From Deltaproteobacteria bacterium (lineage in GTDB: Bacteria; Desulfobacterota; Binatia; Binatales; Binataceae), in assembly GCA_019237115.1 (NCBI GenBank), contig JAFAHS010000400.1, positions 1 through 32,273 of the forward strand: a DNA stretch of 32,273 nt. The letters are read 5' to 3'. The stretch's first letter is position 1. Every line of letters starts with the position of its first letter. A model generated the notes under the pieces. That model had not been told where the DNA came from. It saw nothing but the letters and a program-made list of their open reading frames with translations, and ran no database searches. The position numbers were made by a program, and so were the translations under genes. Of the stretch, positions 13,771-23,365 are shown piece by piece.

Positions 13771-16194
13771 CTAGTTGAGTACGGTGGGCTCGGGGGGCAC
13801 CGCTGTGGTCGCGGCGAGCTCCGAGCTGCCGTTGCGCAGCGCGAGGTTGAGCACCTCGTCCACCGTCTCCACGAATTTGAAAGTGAGTTCGGCGCGCACC
13901 TCGGCCGGAATGTCTTCCAGGTCGCGTTCGTTGCGCTTGGGCAGGATTATCGTCTTGATGCCGGCGCGACGCGCGGCCAGGACTTTCTCCTTGATTCCGC
14001 CTACCGGCAGAACCTTGCCGCGCAGGGTGATCTCACCAGTCATCGCGATATCCGAACGCACCGGACGTCCGCTGAGCAGCGAAGCGATCGAGGCGGCGAG
14101 CGTGACTCCACCCGACGGACCGTCTTTGGGAATCCCCCCGGCGGGAACGTGCACGTGAATGTCGGATTTTTCGAAGAAGTCGGATGCAACGCCGAGCGTT
14201 TCGGCATGTGAGCGCACGTAGGACAGCGCCGCCTGCGCGGATTCCTTCATCACATCACCGAGCGACCCGGTCAGGGTAAGCTGTTTGGTCCCCGCCATCC
14301 GGGTACTCTCGATAAACAGGATGTCGCCGCCGTTCGGCGTCCACACCAGGCCGGTCGCGATGCCGGGTTCGTTGGTACGTTCGGCGACTTCCGAGAAGAA
14401 CTTGGGCGGACCAAGATACTTTGCGATGTCGGCGCCCACGATTCTCTCGGGCACCTGTTCGCCTTCGGTCATGGCGCGCGCCACCTTGCGAAATACGCGG
14501 GCGATCTCGCGCTCCAGATTGCGCAGGCCCGCCTCGCGCGTGTAGCTGCGAATTATCTCGGCGGCCGCATCGAGGGTGAACTCGATGTTGGTGTCGCCGA
14601 GCCCGTTCTCGATCTTCTGCTTGGGAATCAGATGCCGCTCCACGATCTGGAGCTTTTCCTCTTCGGTGTAGCCGGGCAACTCCAGCACTTCCATGCGGTC
14701 GCGCAGGGCCGGTGGAATCGGATCGAGGATGTTCGCGGTGGTCAGGAACAGGACCTTGGACAGATCAAAGGGTACATCGAGATAGTGGTCCTGAAAGGTG
14801 CTGTTTTGTTCGGGATCGAGGACCTCCAGTAGCGCGGAAGCGGGATCGCCGCGGAAGTCCATTCCGAGTTTGTCGACCTCGTCGAGAATGAACAGCGGAT
14901 TGTTGGATCCGGCGTTGCGCAAGCCCTGGATGATGCGGCCCGGCAGCGAACCGATATAGGTCCGGCGATGACCGCGAATCTCCGCCTCGTCCCGGATCCC
15001 GCCGAGCGAAAGGCGCACGAATTTGCGCCCGAGCGCCCGCGCGATCGAGCGGCCGAGCGAGGTCTTGCCGGTCCCCGGAGGTCCAACGAAGCACAAGATC
15101 GGCCCCTTGCTGTCCTTCTTGAGCTTGCGTACCGCAAGAAACTCGAGAATGCGCTCTTTGATCTTGTTCAGATCATAGTGGTCTTCGTCGAGGACCCTTC
15201 GCGCGTTGGCGATGTCGAGATTGTCTTCGGTGGATATGCTCCAGGGCACCCCGACCAGCCAATCCAGATAGGTGCGAACCACCGTGTGTTCCGCCGATTC
15301 GGGCGGGATCATCTTGAGGCGCTCGAGTTCCTTGTCGGCCGCCTTTTGCGCCTCGGGAGGCATCTTGGCGTCCTCGATTTTCTTCTCGAGTTCCTCGATC
15401 TCGGACGAACGTGCGTCGCCTTCGCCGAGCTCCTTCTGGATAGCCTTGAGCTGCTGGCGCAGATAGTACTCGCGCTGATTCTTGTTTAACTCGGTCTGGA
15501 CCTGGGACTGGATCTTGTGCCCCAGTTCCAGCAATTCGATTTCCCGCCCCAGGATGGCGATCAGCTTTTCGAGCCGCGCGCGCACGTCGAGCGTCGCGAT
15601 CAGGTCCTGCGCCTCCTCGACTGCGATCTTCAGGTAGGACGCCACCATGTCGGTGAGCCGACCCGGCTCGGTCACCTTCATCGCGCGGGCCTGCAATTCG
15701 TCGGGGAGGTACGGTACCAGAGACACAAACTTGGAGAATTGGCTCACCAGGTGCGCCTGGAGCGCATCGATCTCTTTGGCGGGCGATACCACTTCCGCAA
15801 GCCGGGTCGCGTGGGCAATGAAATAGGGAGTACGCTGCGTGAAATTGCTCAGCTCGACTCGCGCCAGTCCCTGCACCAGAACGCGCACGCTCTGGTCGGG
15901 GTAGCGCAGCATCTTGAGAATTTGTACCGCGCTGCCACGCGGGTAGAGGCCCTCGGGCGCGGGGTTCTCCTCCTCGGGGTTCTTCTGTGCGGCCAGCGCG
16001 ATCACTTTCTGCGCCTGGTCGACATCCTCGATGAGCTTGAGCGACGAGGGCCGCGAGACCAGGAACGGATGAATCTGGTTGGGGAAGATAACGATACCGC
16101 GCAGCGGCAGTACCGACAGCACGCCCGGAATCTCGATCTTGCTTAAGTCTTCCTCGAGTTCGAAGCGCTTCTCCGTCTTGGGCTTATCCGCCAT
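13771..16194 (-). CDS. lon: ATP-dependent Lon protease
   Basis: The 807-residue protein is a full-length LonA. The N-terminal substrate-binding domain (about 25-215) starts with [17 protein letters not shown] coiled coil covers about 220-300. The AAA+ module has Walker A GPPGTGKT with K377 and sensor elements in [10 protein letters not shown]. The C-terminal protease domain has the serine-lysine dyad S694 (KDGPSGGVT) and K737 ([14 protein letters not shown]). It degrades misfolded and regulatory proteins in the cytoplasm. No HAIR (HrcA/CIRCE) type heat-shock site was seen in the 141-bp divergent gap upstream. It is transcribed away from the DUF2203 gene. Confidence 0.97.
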   Translation of the reverse strand: MADKPKTEKRFELEEDLSKIEIPGVLSVLPLRGIVIFPNQIHPFLVSRPSSLKLIEDVDQAQKVIALAAQKNPEEENPAPEGLYPRGSAVQILKMLRYPDQSVRVLVQGLARVELSNFTQRTPYFIAHATRLAEVVSPAKEIDALQAHLVSQFSKFVSLVPYLPDELQARAMKVTEPGRLTDMVASYLKIAVEEAQDLIATLDVRARLEKLIAILGREIELLELGHKIQSQVQTELNKNQREYYLRQQLKAIQKELGEGDARSSEIEELEKKIEDAKMPPEAQKAADKELERLKMIPPESAEHTVVRTYLDWLVGVPWSISTEDNLDIANARRVLDEDHYDLNKIKERILEFLAVRKLKKDSKGPILCFVGPPGTGKTSLGRSIARALGRKFVRLSLGGIRDEAEIRGHRRTYIGSLPGRIIQGLRNAGSNNPLFILDEVDKLGMDFRGDPASALLEVLDPEQNSTFQDHYLDVPFDLSKVLFLTTANILDPIPPALRDRMEVLELPGYTEEEKLQIVERHLIPKQKIENGLGDTNIEFTLDAAAEIIRSYTREAGLRNLEREIARVFRKVARAMTEGEQVPERIVGADIAKYLGPPKFFSEVAERTNEPGIATGLVWTPNGGDILFIESTRMAGTKQLTLTGSLGDVMKESAQAALSYVRSHAETLGVASDFFEKSDIHVHVPAGGIPKDGPSGGVTLAASIASLLSGRPVRSDIAMTGEITLRGKVLPVGGIKEKVLAARRAGIKTIILPKRNERDLEDIPAEVRAELTFKFVETVDEVLNLALRNGSSELAATTAVPPEPTVLN

Positions 16195-16335
16195 ATGACA
16201 GTCGAAACCTCATGGGAAGTGCCTCGCTTCCACCGCCACCGAAAATTACCGTAATATACGAGTGCCGGACTGACAAGGTAACCTTCCGCCTTAAATGTAA
16301 CCACGTTCGGTTGCCGCGCCACTGGAGGGAAACAT
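16195..16335. promoter_or_regulatory. divergent promoter region between lon and the DUF2203 gene
   Basis: This 141-bp gap must hold promoters for both directions. An AT-rich core at 16245-16260 contains TAATAT on the plus strand and TATATT on the minus strand as possible -10 boxes. Neither has a convincing -35 partner at normal spacing, so the exact promoters are not assigned. Confidence 0.4.
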
Positions 16336-16761
16336 TTGTCGAATCAAAGTTTTCAGAAGCTCTTCAGTCCCGATGAAGCCAACGAACTCATCCCTCGGCT
16401 GGAGTTGCTGATTCGCGAGATGCAAGTGGCGCTCAAGACTCTGCGGTCGCGGGTCGCGGCGCTGGCCGTCAACGACGATCGTCTGGTGAATCTCACGCTG
16501 CCCCAAATCATCGAGCGTTATCCCGAGCTACGTGGACCAGGAGAAGCGATGGCGGAGGCGGTTTCGCAGATCGAATCGCTCGGTTGCTTCCTGAAGGACG
16601 TCGATCAGGGTCTGGTCGATTTTCCGTTCGACAACGGAGGCGAAGTGGCGTTCCTCTGCTGGCAGTCAGGGGAACCAAGCCTGATCGCCTGGCACAGCAT
16701 CGAGGGCGGTTTTTCCGGACGCCAGCCTTTGCCGGGCGCCGCCAAGCCCTACCTCAACTGA
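16336..16761 (+). CDS. DUF2203 family protein
   Basis: The 141-residue cytoplasmic protein matches the DUF2203 pattern. An N-terminal FSPDEANELIPRLELLIREMQ helix leads into a coiled coil. A G-C-F-L-K-D-V-D-Q-G-L-V-D-F-P core follows, then VAFLCWQSGEPSLIAWHSIEGGFSGRQPL. The family is widespread, of unknown biochemical role. The start is a TTG at 16336 with GGAGGG about ten bases upstream. No ATG fits the conserved N-terminus. It is the first of a same-strand series of small genes running to 19.7 kb. Confidence 0.88.
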   Translation: MSNQSFQKLFSPDEANELIPRLELLIREMQVALKTLRSRVAALAVNDDRLVNLTLPQIIERYPELRGPGEAMAEAVSQIESLGCFLKDVDQGLVDFPFDNGGEVAFLCWQSGEPSLIAWHSIEGGFSGRQPLPGAAKPYLN

Positions 16762-16791
16762 TGCGGCGGTCCGCGCCGCCGCCGGTTTACC

Positions 16792-17265
16792 ATGATAATC
16801 GCGCTGTTTGTCTATCTGCTCAGCCTGGCCTGCTGGCTCGGAAGCATCGTTTTCTTTTCTTTTTTCACGGCGCCGGCCGTGTTTGGTTCCGGAATTCCGC
16901 TGCCCGAGGCGGGCAAGGTAATCAGCACCATCTTTCCGCGTTACTACCTGCTCGGGTACGTGGCCGGGACGGTTGCTCTGCTTGGAGCGGTTTATTTCAG
17001 CGCCGCCAGACCGGCGCGGTGGGGGTGGGGAGTGACCGCCATTTTCCTGGCGGTAGCGCTGGGTCTCACCTTCTATGCGGGCGCGGTTGTACGGCCGCGG
17101 GTCGATGCGATTCGGACCGTGGCTGAACAGTCAAATCCGGACCCCGCGCGCAAGGCCGAGTTTGATCGGCTGCACCGGCTTTCGGTTTACCTCAACGGCG
17201 CAGTGTTGCTTTTGAATCTGGCAGCGCTCGCAGGCACGGCGGGAGCGCTGACGGCGCGTGGCTAA
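16792..17265 (+). CDS. DUF4149-like integral membrane protein
   Basis: The 157-residue protein has four hydrophobic helices at about 2-27, 45-66, 74-95 and 128-152. Residues FFTAPAVFGSGIPLPEAGKVISTIFPRYY between helices one and two are the recognisable DUF4149 part. Function is unknown for the family. The final codons overlap the GTG start of the next gene by eight bases, so the two are translationally coupled. Confidence 0.83.
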   Translation: MIIALFVYLLSLACWLGSIVFFSFFTAPAVFGSGIPLPEAGKVISTIFPRYYLLGYVAGTVALLGAVYFSAARPARWGWGVTAIFLAVALGLTFYAGAVVRPRVDAIRTVAEQSNPDPARKAEFDRLHRLSVYLNGAVLLLNLAALAGTAGALTARG

Positions 17266-18025
17266 CTACGAGTTCAAGGCGATCGTCCTCGACCTGTTTG
17301 ACACGATAGTGACCTGGAATCCGGCCGGTCTGGAGTCGATGAACTGGCGCGGACGGGAGATTCGGAGCACTCTGCCACTGCTGTTTCCGGTGCTCACCGA
17401 GGTGCTCGGCGATCGTTTTGATCAGACTGGGTTCATGGACGCCCACTACGAGGTGTATCAGGAGATTTCCACGGAGCGTGCCCACACCGAGATAGAAATA
17501 ACCTGCCACGAGCGGTTCCTGCGTACCTTGAAACGCATCGAGTGCGCCGCGACGCTCGATGACTCAGAGTTGATCGAGCTTGCCGAACTGCTGCGCAGGA
17601 CTCACATGGCACGGGTGCGCGCGGTGACCAAAGCGCCGCCGCAAAGAATCAGCGCGGTTCGCCGCCTCAGCACACGGTTCAGGCTTGGCCTGCTCTCAAA
17701 CTTCGACGACTCCGCCACCGGCTACGAGATAGTCGCCGACACCGGTCTGCGCGAGCTGTTCGAAATAGTCGTCATCTCCGCCGAATTCCGCCTGCGCAAG
17801 CCGCACACCGCCCTGTTCCAGCGAGTTCTGGACACTCTGAATCTGCAACCGCGTGAAGTGCTGTTCGTGGGCGACACCGCACACGAGGACGTGGTCGGCG
17901 CAAAACGGGCGGGAATACCGGTCGCCTGGATCAACAAGCATCAGCAGCCGTTCCCGGAAGGAATCCCGCCGCCGGAGATTACCATCGGTGATTTGACCGA
18001 GTTGCCCGCCCTGCTTGGCTGCTGA
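17258..18025 (+). CDS. HAD-family hydrolase
   Basis: The 255-residue protein has a GTG start overlapping the previous gene. Motif I is VLDLFDTIV: the nucleophile D12 is present, but the usual second aspartate two residues on is phenylalanine, as in DLFDT-type HADs. Motif II is LLSNFDDS, the motif III lysine is in RLRKPHTALF, and motif IV is FVGDTAHEDVVGAKRAGIPVAWINK. A helical cap (about 20-100) covers the active site. It may be a phosphatase with altered acid/base chemistry or a dehalogenase-like enzyme. The substrate is unknown. The next gene follows after two bases. Confidence 0.85.
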   Translation: MANYEFKAIVLDLFDTIVTWNPAGLESMNWRGREIRSTLPLLFPVLTEVLGDRFDQTGFMDAHYEVYQEISTERAHTEIEITCHERFLRTLKRIECAATLDDSELIELAELLRRTHMARVRAVTKAPPQRISAVRRLSTRFRLGLLSNFDDSATGYEIVADTGLRELFEIVVISAEFRLRKPHTALFQRVLDTLNLQPREVLFVGDTAHEDVVGAKRAGIPVAWINKHQQPFPEGIPPPEITIGDLTELPALLGC

Positions 18026-18027
18026 GA

Positions 18028-18498
18028 ATGCGCCGGGCTCGTGTGATAGCCGTCATCGGGGCCGGCTTCGCGCCGGCGGCAGTCGCCAAGCTCGCATATG
18101 AAGTCGGACGCGAGATTGCCCGGTGCGGCGCGACCCTGGTAAACGGCGGGCGCTTTGGGGTGATGGAGGCAGCGGCGGCTGGTGCCCGCAACCGGGGTGG
18201 TCGCACCATCGGCATCCTGCCTGGCTACGACCGCTCTGCGGCAAACCGGCATATAGAATTCGCGATCGCGACCGGGATGGGGGAGGCGCGCAATGCTATT
18301 ATTGTGGCCAGCGCTGATGCGATTATCGCGCTGGCCGGCGAAGGTGGCACGCTCGCCGAGATTGGATTCGCCATGAAGATGAACCGCCCCATCGTTGCTT
18401 TGCAATCATGGCCCGAGATTCCGCGCTTGCACCGCGCCGACACTCCGGCCGAGGCGGTCGCGCTCGCGCTCAGACTGGCGGGCAGTCGCAGAAGGTAG
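18028..18498 (+). CDS. SLOG/TIGR00725-type nucleotide-binding protein
   Basis: The 156-residue Rossmann-like protein has VIAVIGAGFAP at the start, NGGRFGVMEAAAAGARNRGGRTIGILPG in the middle and IALAGEGGTLAEIGFAMKMNRPIVAL near the end. These are the marks of the TIGR00725/LOG-like (formerly lysine decarboxylase-like) group related to DprA and cytokinin-activating LOG. The canonical PGGxGTxxE of true LOG enzymes appears as AGEGGTLAE, so phosphoribohydrolase activity is uncertain. The ATG lies two bases after the previous stop, pointing to an operon. Confidence 0.83.
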   Translation: MRRARVIAVIGAGFAPAAVAKLAYEVGREIARCGATLVNGGRFGVMEAAAAGARNRGGRTIGILPGYDRSAANRHIEFAIATGMGEARNAIIVASADAIIALAGEGGTLAEIGFAMKMNRPIVALQSWPEIPRLHRADTPAEAVALALRLAGSRRR

Positions 18499-18505
18499 GA
18501 GGCCC

Positions 18506-18910
18506 GTGGCAGCGCGCAGGGAAAACCTCGATTCGCTTGAGCGAGCACCGTTTTCCGCGCTGCTCGGACTGCGCATCGAGTCCAGAGCCAACGGGACCGC
18601 CGTGGTGCGCATGCCATTCTCGCCGACCTTGCTCAACGATGGCGGGCCGCAGGCTCCCATTCACGGAGGCGCGATCGCGTCGCTGGCGGATGTGGCGGCG
18701 TGCGCGGCGGTCTGGAGCATCGACGCGACAACCCGGAGCGCGACGATCTCGATGACCGTGAACTACGCCGGCATGGCGTCGCAGAGCGCGCTGGTGGCGC
18801 TCGCGACCGTCCGCCGCCATGGCAGGCGGCTGGCCAGCGTCAACGTGGAGATTCGCGACGAGGCCGACGCGCTCGTCGCCGATGCGCTGGTAACATACAA
18901 GATCGCATGA
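18506..18910 (+). CDS. PaaI-type hotdog thioesterase
   Basis: The 134-residue single hotdog domain carries the PaaI/YbgC-group motif IHGGAIASLADVAACAA, in which the HGG loop and an acidic residue one turn later form the catalytic site. The beta strands ISMTVNYAG and LASVNVEIRD follow. It hydrolyses acyl-CoA thioesters, often aromatic or short-chain ones. The GTG at 18506 has AGGAGG only three bases away, so the true start may be slightly different, but no better codon fits. The preceding gene ends inside that ribosome site. Confidence 0.83.
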   Translation: MAARRENLDSLERAPFSALLGLRIESRANGTAVVRMPFSPTLLNDGGPQAPIHGGAIASLADVAACAAVWSIDATTRSATISMTVNYAGMASQSALVALATVRRHGRRLASVNVEIRDEADALVADALVTYKIA

Positions 18911-18917
18911 GCGAGCA

Positions 18918-19694
18918 ATGAGTTCGCTGGTTCACACCATCCGTAGCGCGGGCGAGCCTTTCGGCTTGAATCTGGTCGCGGCCGTACCGGTGCGGCGCTA
19001 CGATGCGGTCGTCACGCAACCGTATCGCGCTGCGGCGCTGGACGCGAAAGCGAAATCGATTGTGGTAATCGCCAATGGGGGCGGCGCGCTGTGGGTCGCG
19101 CTTCGCCGTCACGCCGAGCACCACCCTGGGTGGTGGGAACGCGAGCATCCTCTCGACGATTTCACGCGGACCATCGTCGAACAGGAAATCGAGCCGGTGA
19201 TGCGCCAATCGCGCCGACGATACACGATGGTATTTCCTTTCATGAGTGGCACCGCAACGCTTAATTTCATCGAGCTGGGAAAGGTGGCAGGCTTGGGGGG
19301 CCCGAGCATACTGGGCGTCGTAGTGCATCCCAGGTTCGGGCCTTGGATCGCGTTTCGCGCGGCGATTCTGGTCGATGAACTCATCGAGGCGCCCGGCGAA
19401 GCAGCCGGCTTCGATCCGTGTCCCAGCTGCACGCAACGCAGTTGCATTGCGGCGTGCCCCAGTGCCGCGGTCGCATTCCCATCGGGTTGGGACATTCCCC
19501 GATGTCTGGCCTATCGAATCGAGTCCGAACCCGATTGCACGCCGCGCTGTCACGCGCGCGTCGCATGCGTGCTGGGCCCGCAGTACCGATATCCGGAAGA
19601 TGAACTGGCCTACCATCAGAGACGCACGCTCGCGGCGATGCGCCCGTGGTACGAAAACAACCTCAAGCCACCGGGGCGCCCCGACACCGAGTAG
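18918..19694 (+). CDS. QueG-like iron-sulfur protein
   Basis: The 258-residue protein has a C-terminal ferredoxin-like part with eight cysteines. C168-x2-C171-x4-C176-x3-C180-P is a 4Fe-4S motif, and C196, C207, C211 and C217 could make a second cluster. The N-terminal 150 residues resemble the corrinoid-binding region of epoxyqueuosine reductase (QueG), with AVPVRRYDA near the start and a GLGGPSILGVVVHPRFGPWIAFRAAILVDE segment. The protein is much shorter than QueG, which is about 370 residues, and lacks the C-terminal repeats. It may be a reductive-dehalogenase or QueG relative with another substrate. Eight bases separate it from the thioesterase gene. Confidence 0.72.
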   Translation: MSSLVHTIRSAGEPFGLNLVAAVPVRRYDAVVTQPYRAAALDAKAKSIVVIANGGGALWVALRRHAEHHPGWWEREHPLDDFTRTIVEQEIEPVMRQSRRRYTMVFPFMSGTATLNFIELGKVAGLGGPSILGVVVHPRFGPWIAFRAAILVDELIEAPGEAAGFDPCPSCTQRSCIAACPSAAVAFPSGWDIPRCLAYRIESEPDCTPRCHARVACVLGPQYRYPEDELAYHQRRTLAAMRPWYENNLKPPGRPDTE

Positions 19695-19756
19695 GCGCGA
19701 GCAATTTTCAGTCCTCGCGGGGTAAAGGCGCGCCGGTCAAGCAATCTCTCGGCAAC

Positions 19757-20701
19757 CTAGCGCCAGTCGTCGAGCAGAAACAGGTTCTGGCGGTTGTAGC
19801 CGCGATCGTTGCCGTGCTGCATCGAGACGCCGGTAAGGAAAGTACGGAAGCCGCGCGCGAGCATCGCGCGATAGGCCGCGTGGCGCTCGGTGTTGACGCC
19901 CGCTTCCAGCTCGTTGGCTCCGCTGGCCGCCGCAACCCGCTCGCAGGCTTCGAAGAGCTTTTCAAAGGCTTCGGCGGCACCTTCGTCCGGGCGCACCGCG
20001 CCAAACTTGATATAGCAGGAACCGCTGCCGGCCTCGCTCCCTTTGCCGATGTGGCAGGTCGCAACCGCGTCCACGTGTGAGCCGCTTCGCAGCAGGACGG
20101 TGTCGCCTATTTTCTGTCGCGCGATTGACTCGATCTCCTGGGTCACGTCCAGGCCTTCGTAGATCGATGCCAACATCTCGCGGGTGTCCGCGAGTGCGGT
20201 CTTTTGGCCCGCCGCGTCGAGGGTTGAAAACAATTGCACGTTGGGCGCAAGCCGCCCCGCCTCTACTTTCTTGTCCATCACGGCGGTCAGGTAGCGCGGC
20301 CAGAAACCATATTTCTGATAGAGCGCGATGTGCTTCGGGCTCTGGGCGAAAGTGAACAATCCGATGTGCCGCATGCCCCATTTTTTGAACAACTCCATGG
20401 TGGGGTCGAGCAGACGGCGCGCGATCTTGCGCTCCCAAAGCGGGGGATCGACGGAGAGCGGGCCGAAGAATCCAACCGAACCCCAATTCGCGAGAAAGTT
20501 GGACCCCACCAGACGGCCATCCAGCTGCGCAGCCAGTGCCCCATCCGGATTGCTGCGGAAGCGTGTCCGCGCCATGTCCGCGTCGCCAAACATGGTCATC
20601 GGATCTGCCAGGCCGACGAAGGTCCCGAAGGCGAGCCGCATGACGCGGTCGGCTTCGTCAAGGTCGGCTTCCTCGAGCGGACGAATGATCAGGTTATCCA
20701 T
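19757..20701 (-). CDS. GNAT-like acetyltransferase, probably tandem-domain
   Basis: The 314-residue protein starts MDNLIIRPLEEADLDEADRVMRLAFG, a typical GNAT N-terminus. The acetyl-CoA site region is around residues 80-130 (GPLSVDPPLWERKIARRLLDPTMELFKKWGMRHIGLFTFAQSPKHIALYQKYGF). The second half (about 170-314) has the outline of another GNAT fold, with a late EAGVNTERHAAYRAMLARGFRT. An ATG at 20719 is also possible; 20701 is preferred because the fold begins there. It lies 108 bp downstream of hemB, in the same direction, and may be carried on its transcript. The acceptor substrate is unknown. Confidence 0.8.
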   Translation of the reverse strand: MDNLIIRPLEEADLDEADRVMRLAFGTFVGLADPMTMFGDADMARTRFRSNPDGALAAQLDGRLVGSNFLANWGSVGFFGPLSVDPPLWERKIARRLLDPTMELFKKWGMRHIGLFTFAQSPKHIALYQKYGFWPRYLTAVMDKKVEAGRLAPNVQLFSTLDAAGQKTALADTREMLASIYEGLDVTQEIESIARQKIGDTVLLRSGSHVDAVATCHIGKGSEAGSGSCYIKFGAVRPDEGAAEAFEKLFEACERVAAASGANELEAGVNTERHAAYRAMLARGFRTFLTGVSMQHGNDRGYNRQNLFLLDDWR

Positions 20702-20808
20702 CTGGCTCGCCCCCGGCATGGCACGGAAATCCTCGGGCCGGCGCAGACTTCGGATTGGCAGTTATGCAATCTGCGTCACCTGGCAAAATCTGGCGGATCC
20801 CGCGCGGC

Positions 20809-21777
20809 CTAAAGTCTCCTCGCCACTTCCTTGGCAAAGTAGGTCAGGATCAGGTCGGCACCGGCGCGGCGGATGCTGGTGAGGACTTCCATGATGGTGC
20901 GCTCCTCGTCGAGCCAGCCGTTGATGCCCGCGGCGCGGATCATCGCGTATTCGCCCGAGACATTGTAGGCGGCCACCGGCACCCGAAACTGGTTTTTCAC
21001 GCGCCAGATCAGATCAAGATATGGCAGCGCCGGTTTCACCATCACGATGTCGGCACCCTCTTCGAGATCGAGTGCAACCTCACGCAGCGCCTCCTCTCCA
21101 TTGGGAGGGTCCATCTGATACGAGCGCCGGTCGCCGAATTGAGGCGCTGACTCTGCGGCCTCGCGGAAGGGCCCGTAAAACGCAGAGGCGAACTTGGCCG
21201 AGTACGCCATGATCGCGATCTCGGAAAATCCGTCCCGATCCAACGCGCTGCGAATCGCACCGACCCTTCCATCCATCATGTCCGATGGCGCAACGATGTC
21301 TGCGCCTGCTCGCACGTGCGAAAGCGCCGCGCGTGAGAGCAATTCCAGCGTCGCATCGTTGTCGACGTCGGTGCCACGAATCGCCCCGCAATGGCCGTGA
21401 TCGGTGTACTCGCACATGCACACGTCGGTAATCACGACCAGGCCGGGAACCTTCTCCTTGATTTCGCGGATGGCGCGCTGCACTTCGCCATTGTCGTTCC
21501 AAGCCTCGCTGCCCAGCGCGTCCTTGCGCTCGGGAATTCCGAACAGGATTATCGCCGGAACCCCCGCAGCATGAATTGCGCGCGCTTCAACCGCCACCCG
21601 GTCGACCGATAGTTGCGCCACCCCGGGCATCGAGGGAACCGGATTCACGACCCCACGGCCCGGGCACACGAAGAGCGGGTGAATCAGGTTGTCCGGTGAC
21701 AGCCGAGTCTCACGGATCATTCGGCGCAAGGTGTCGTTGCGTCTAAGGCGCCGAAGCCGGGTAGTTGGAAAAGCCAT
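20809..21777 (-). CDS. hemB: delta-aminolevulinic acid dehydratase (porphobilinogen synthase)
   Basis: The 322-residue enzyme condenses two 5-aminolevulinate molecules to porphobilinogen. The metal-site cysteines C120, C122 and C130 are present ([14 protein letters not shown]), indicating the zinc-dependent type. The Schiff-base lysines are K195 ([17 protein letters not shown]) and K248 ([11 protein letters not shown]). Length is normal for the family. It is the last tetrapyrrole gene of the minus-strand operon, 52 bp after cobA/hemD, and a possible promoter of its own lies in that gap. Confidence 0.97.
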   Translation of the reverse strand: MAFPTTRLRRLRRNDTLRRMIRETRLSPDNLIHPLFVCPGRGVVNPVPSMPGVAQLSVDRVAVEARAIHAAGVPAIILFGIPERKDALGSEAWNDNGEVQRAIREIKEKVPGLVVITDVCMCEYTDHGHCGAIRGTDVDNDATLELLSRAALSHVRAGADIVAPSDMMDGRVGAIRSALDRDGFSEIAIMAYSAKFASAFYGPFREAAESAPQFGDRRSYQMDPPNGEEALREVALDLEEGADIVMVKPALPYLDLIWRVKNQFRVPVAAYNVSGEYAMIRAAGINGWLDEERTIMEVLTSIRRAGADLILTYFAKEVARRL

Positions 21778-21808
21778 GGTAGAGCGCGAGGGCCGCGCGG
21801 ATGAGGGA

Positions 21809-21814
21809 ATTATA
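21809..21814 (-). promoter_or_regulatory. candidate -10 box of an internal hemB promoter
   Basis: The minus strand carries TATAAT in an AT-rich stretch of the gap between cobA/hemD and hemB, giving a leader of about 25 bases. The -35 position (CTTCTT at 17-base spacing) is poor, so this would be a weak or activator-dependent internal promoter. Confidence 0.35.
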
Positions 21815-21829
21815 TACCGGTCAGATAGA

Positions 21830-23365
21830 TTAAGAAGCCCGCGCGAAAAACCCGCCGATCGCCTCGATCAGGGCCGGGACGGTGTAGCTGGCAGGAGACA
21901 CCGCCACTTCGAACCCATGCTGGCGGGCGGTCTCGGCGGTGATCGGCCCGATAGCCGCCGCCTTGAGTCCCTCGACATCGCCGACCAGGTCGCAGAAGTT
22001 GGACACGGTACTTGAACTGGTGAAGGTAACCAGGTCGATTTGCCGCGCCTTGACCAGCTCACGCATTCTTTGCAGCCCGGCCGGTAGTGGCTTGATGGTG
22101 CGATAGGCGGGAGCCACCGTGACCGCGCTTGCGCCATGGTCGCGCAGAAGCTCCGGCAGAATCTCGCGTGCGACCTGTGCGCGCGGAATCAGGATGCGCG
22201 CGCCGCGAATTCGCTCTGACCCGATCGCTGGAACAATCGCTTCCGCCCGGTATTCCCGGGGAACCGCAGCGACCTGGAGGGCGTATTGCTCGAGCCGCAG
22301 CGCGGTGGCTGGACCTATCGCACACAGCGACGCGTGCCCGATCGCCCGTATATCGCGGCGCAGGACCTTGAGCCGCGCGATAAAAGCATCGACACCGGTC
22401 GCACTGGTGAAGATGATCCAGTTGAATTGGTCGAGGTGGTCGATTGCTTCGTCGAGAGCCGCGTAGCTGGTCGGACGCGCCGTCTCGATGGTCGGAAATT
22501 CGATCGCGTCGGCGCCCAGCGTGCGAAGCTCGCGGGCAAAGGCGGTGCTCGCCTCGCGTGTTCTGGTCACCACAATTCGTCGTCCGAACAATGGCAGCTT
22601 CTCGAACCATTGGAGATGCTCGCGGAGTTTTACCGACTGCCCCGCTACCACCACCGCCGGCGCGGTGAGGTTCTCGCGGGCACATCGCGCCGCGAGCGTG
22701 GCGACCGTGCCGACCACGGTCCTTTGCGCCGCAGTCGTGCCCCACTGCACCGCCGCGGCCGGCGTTTGTGCAGGAAGACCCGCGCGGGTGAGGCTGGTGA
22801 GCGAGGCGGCCATGCGCGTGGACGCCATCAGAACCACGATGGTTCCTCCGTTGCGTGCGGCGCGGGCAAGTTCCCTCCACGGAACGCGCTTGCTGCCGGC
22901 TTTGTTTTGGTCCTCGTGGCCGGTGACGAACGCGACATAAGACCCAAGCTTGCGGTGGGTGAGCGGAATGCCTGCGAATGCTGGGGCCGCGATCGCGGAG
23001 GTTATCCCCGGGATCACTTCGAAGTGGATACCCGCCCGCGCCAGCGCATCAGCCTCCTCGCCTCCGCGCCCGAAGATGAATGGGTCGCCACCTTTCAGGC
23101 GGACCACGCGCTTCCCTTTGCTCGCGCGGTTGACGAGCAACGCATTCAGTTCGCCCTGCGCGATCGATGCGCCCCCGGTGCGCCTCTTGCCTGCGAAGAT
23201 CAACTCGGCCTGGGAAGGAGCCAGCTGCAGCAAATCGGGATTAACCAGCGCGTCGTAGATCACGCAATCCGCCTGCCTCAGGCAATCCGCGCCGCGCAAG
23301 GTGATCAGATCGAACGCGCCTGGTCCCGCGCCGACCAGGTAGACGCTGCCGCGCCGATCACTCAT
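21830..23365 (-). CDS. cobA-hemD: fused uroporphyrinogen-III C-methyltransferase / uroporphyrinogen-III synthase
   Basis: The 511-residue fusion has two enzymes. Residues 1-245 are the SAM-dependent methyltransferase (SUMT/CobA): [18 protein letters not shown] at the start, [18 protein letters not shown] for SAM binding, and [20 protein letters not shown]. Residues 260-505 are the HemD fold, beginning [24 protein letters not shown]. HemD cyclises hydroxymethylbilane to uroporphyrinogen III, and CobA methylates it to precorrin-2. This fusion is typical of Desulfobacterota, Firmicutes and other bacteria with a siroheme or alternative heme branch. Its start overlaps the end of hemC by eight bases. 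Confidence 0.95.
   Translation of the reverse strand: MSDRRGSVYLVGAGPGAFDLITLRGADCLRQADCVIYDALVNPDLLQLAPSQAELIFAGKRRTGGASIAQGELNALLVNRASKGKRVVRLKGGDPFIFGRGGEEADALARAGIHFEVIPGITSAIAAPAFAGIPLTHRKLGSYVAFVTGHEDQNKAGSKRVPWRELARAARNGGTIVVLMASTRMAASLTSLTRAGLPAQTPAAAVQWGTTAAQRTVVGTVATLAARCARENLTAPAVVVAGQSVKLREHLQWFEKLPLFGRRIVVTRTREASTAFARELRTLGADAIEFPTIETARPTSYAALDEAIDHLDQFNWIIFTSATGVDAFIARLKVLRRDIRAIGHASLCAIGPATALRLEQYALQVAAVPREYRAEAIVPAIGSERIRGARILIPRAQVAREILPELLRDHGASAVTVAPAYRTIKPLPAGLQRMRELVKARQIDLVTFTSSSTVSNFCDLVGDVEGLKAAAIGPITAETARQHGFEVAVSPASYTVPALIEAIGGFFARAS

Noticed and set aside
12667..14211. 514-codon open frame on the plus strand
   Set aside because: Antisense to glgA, the crotonase gene and lon, crossing gene boundaries with low-complexity composition. 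It is a shadow frame.
16195..16335. CIRCE/HrcA or sigma-32-type heat-shock element for lon
   Set aside because: No TTAGCACTC-N9-GAGTGCTAA dyad and no clear heat-shock -35/-10 pair in the upstream gap.
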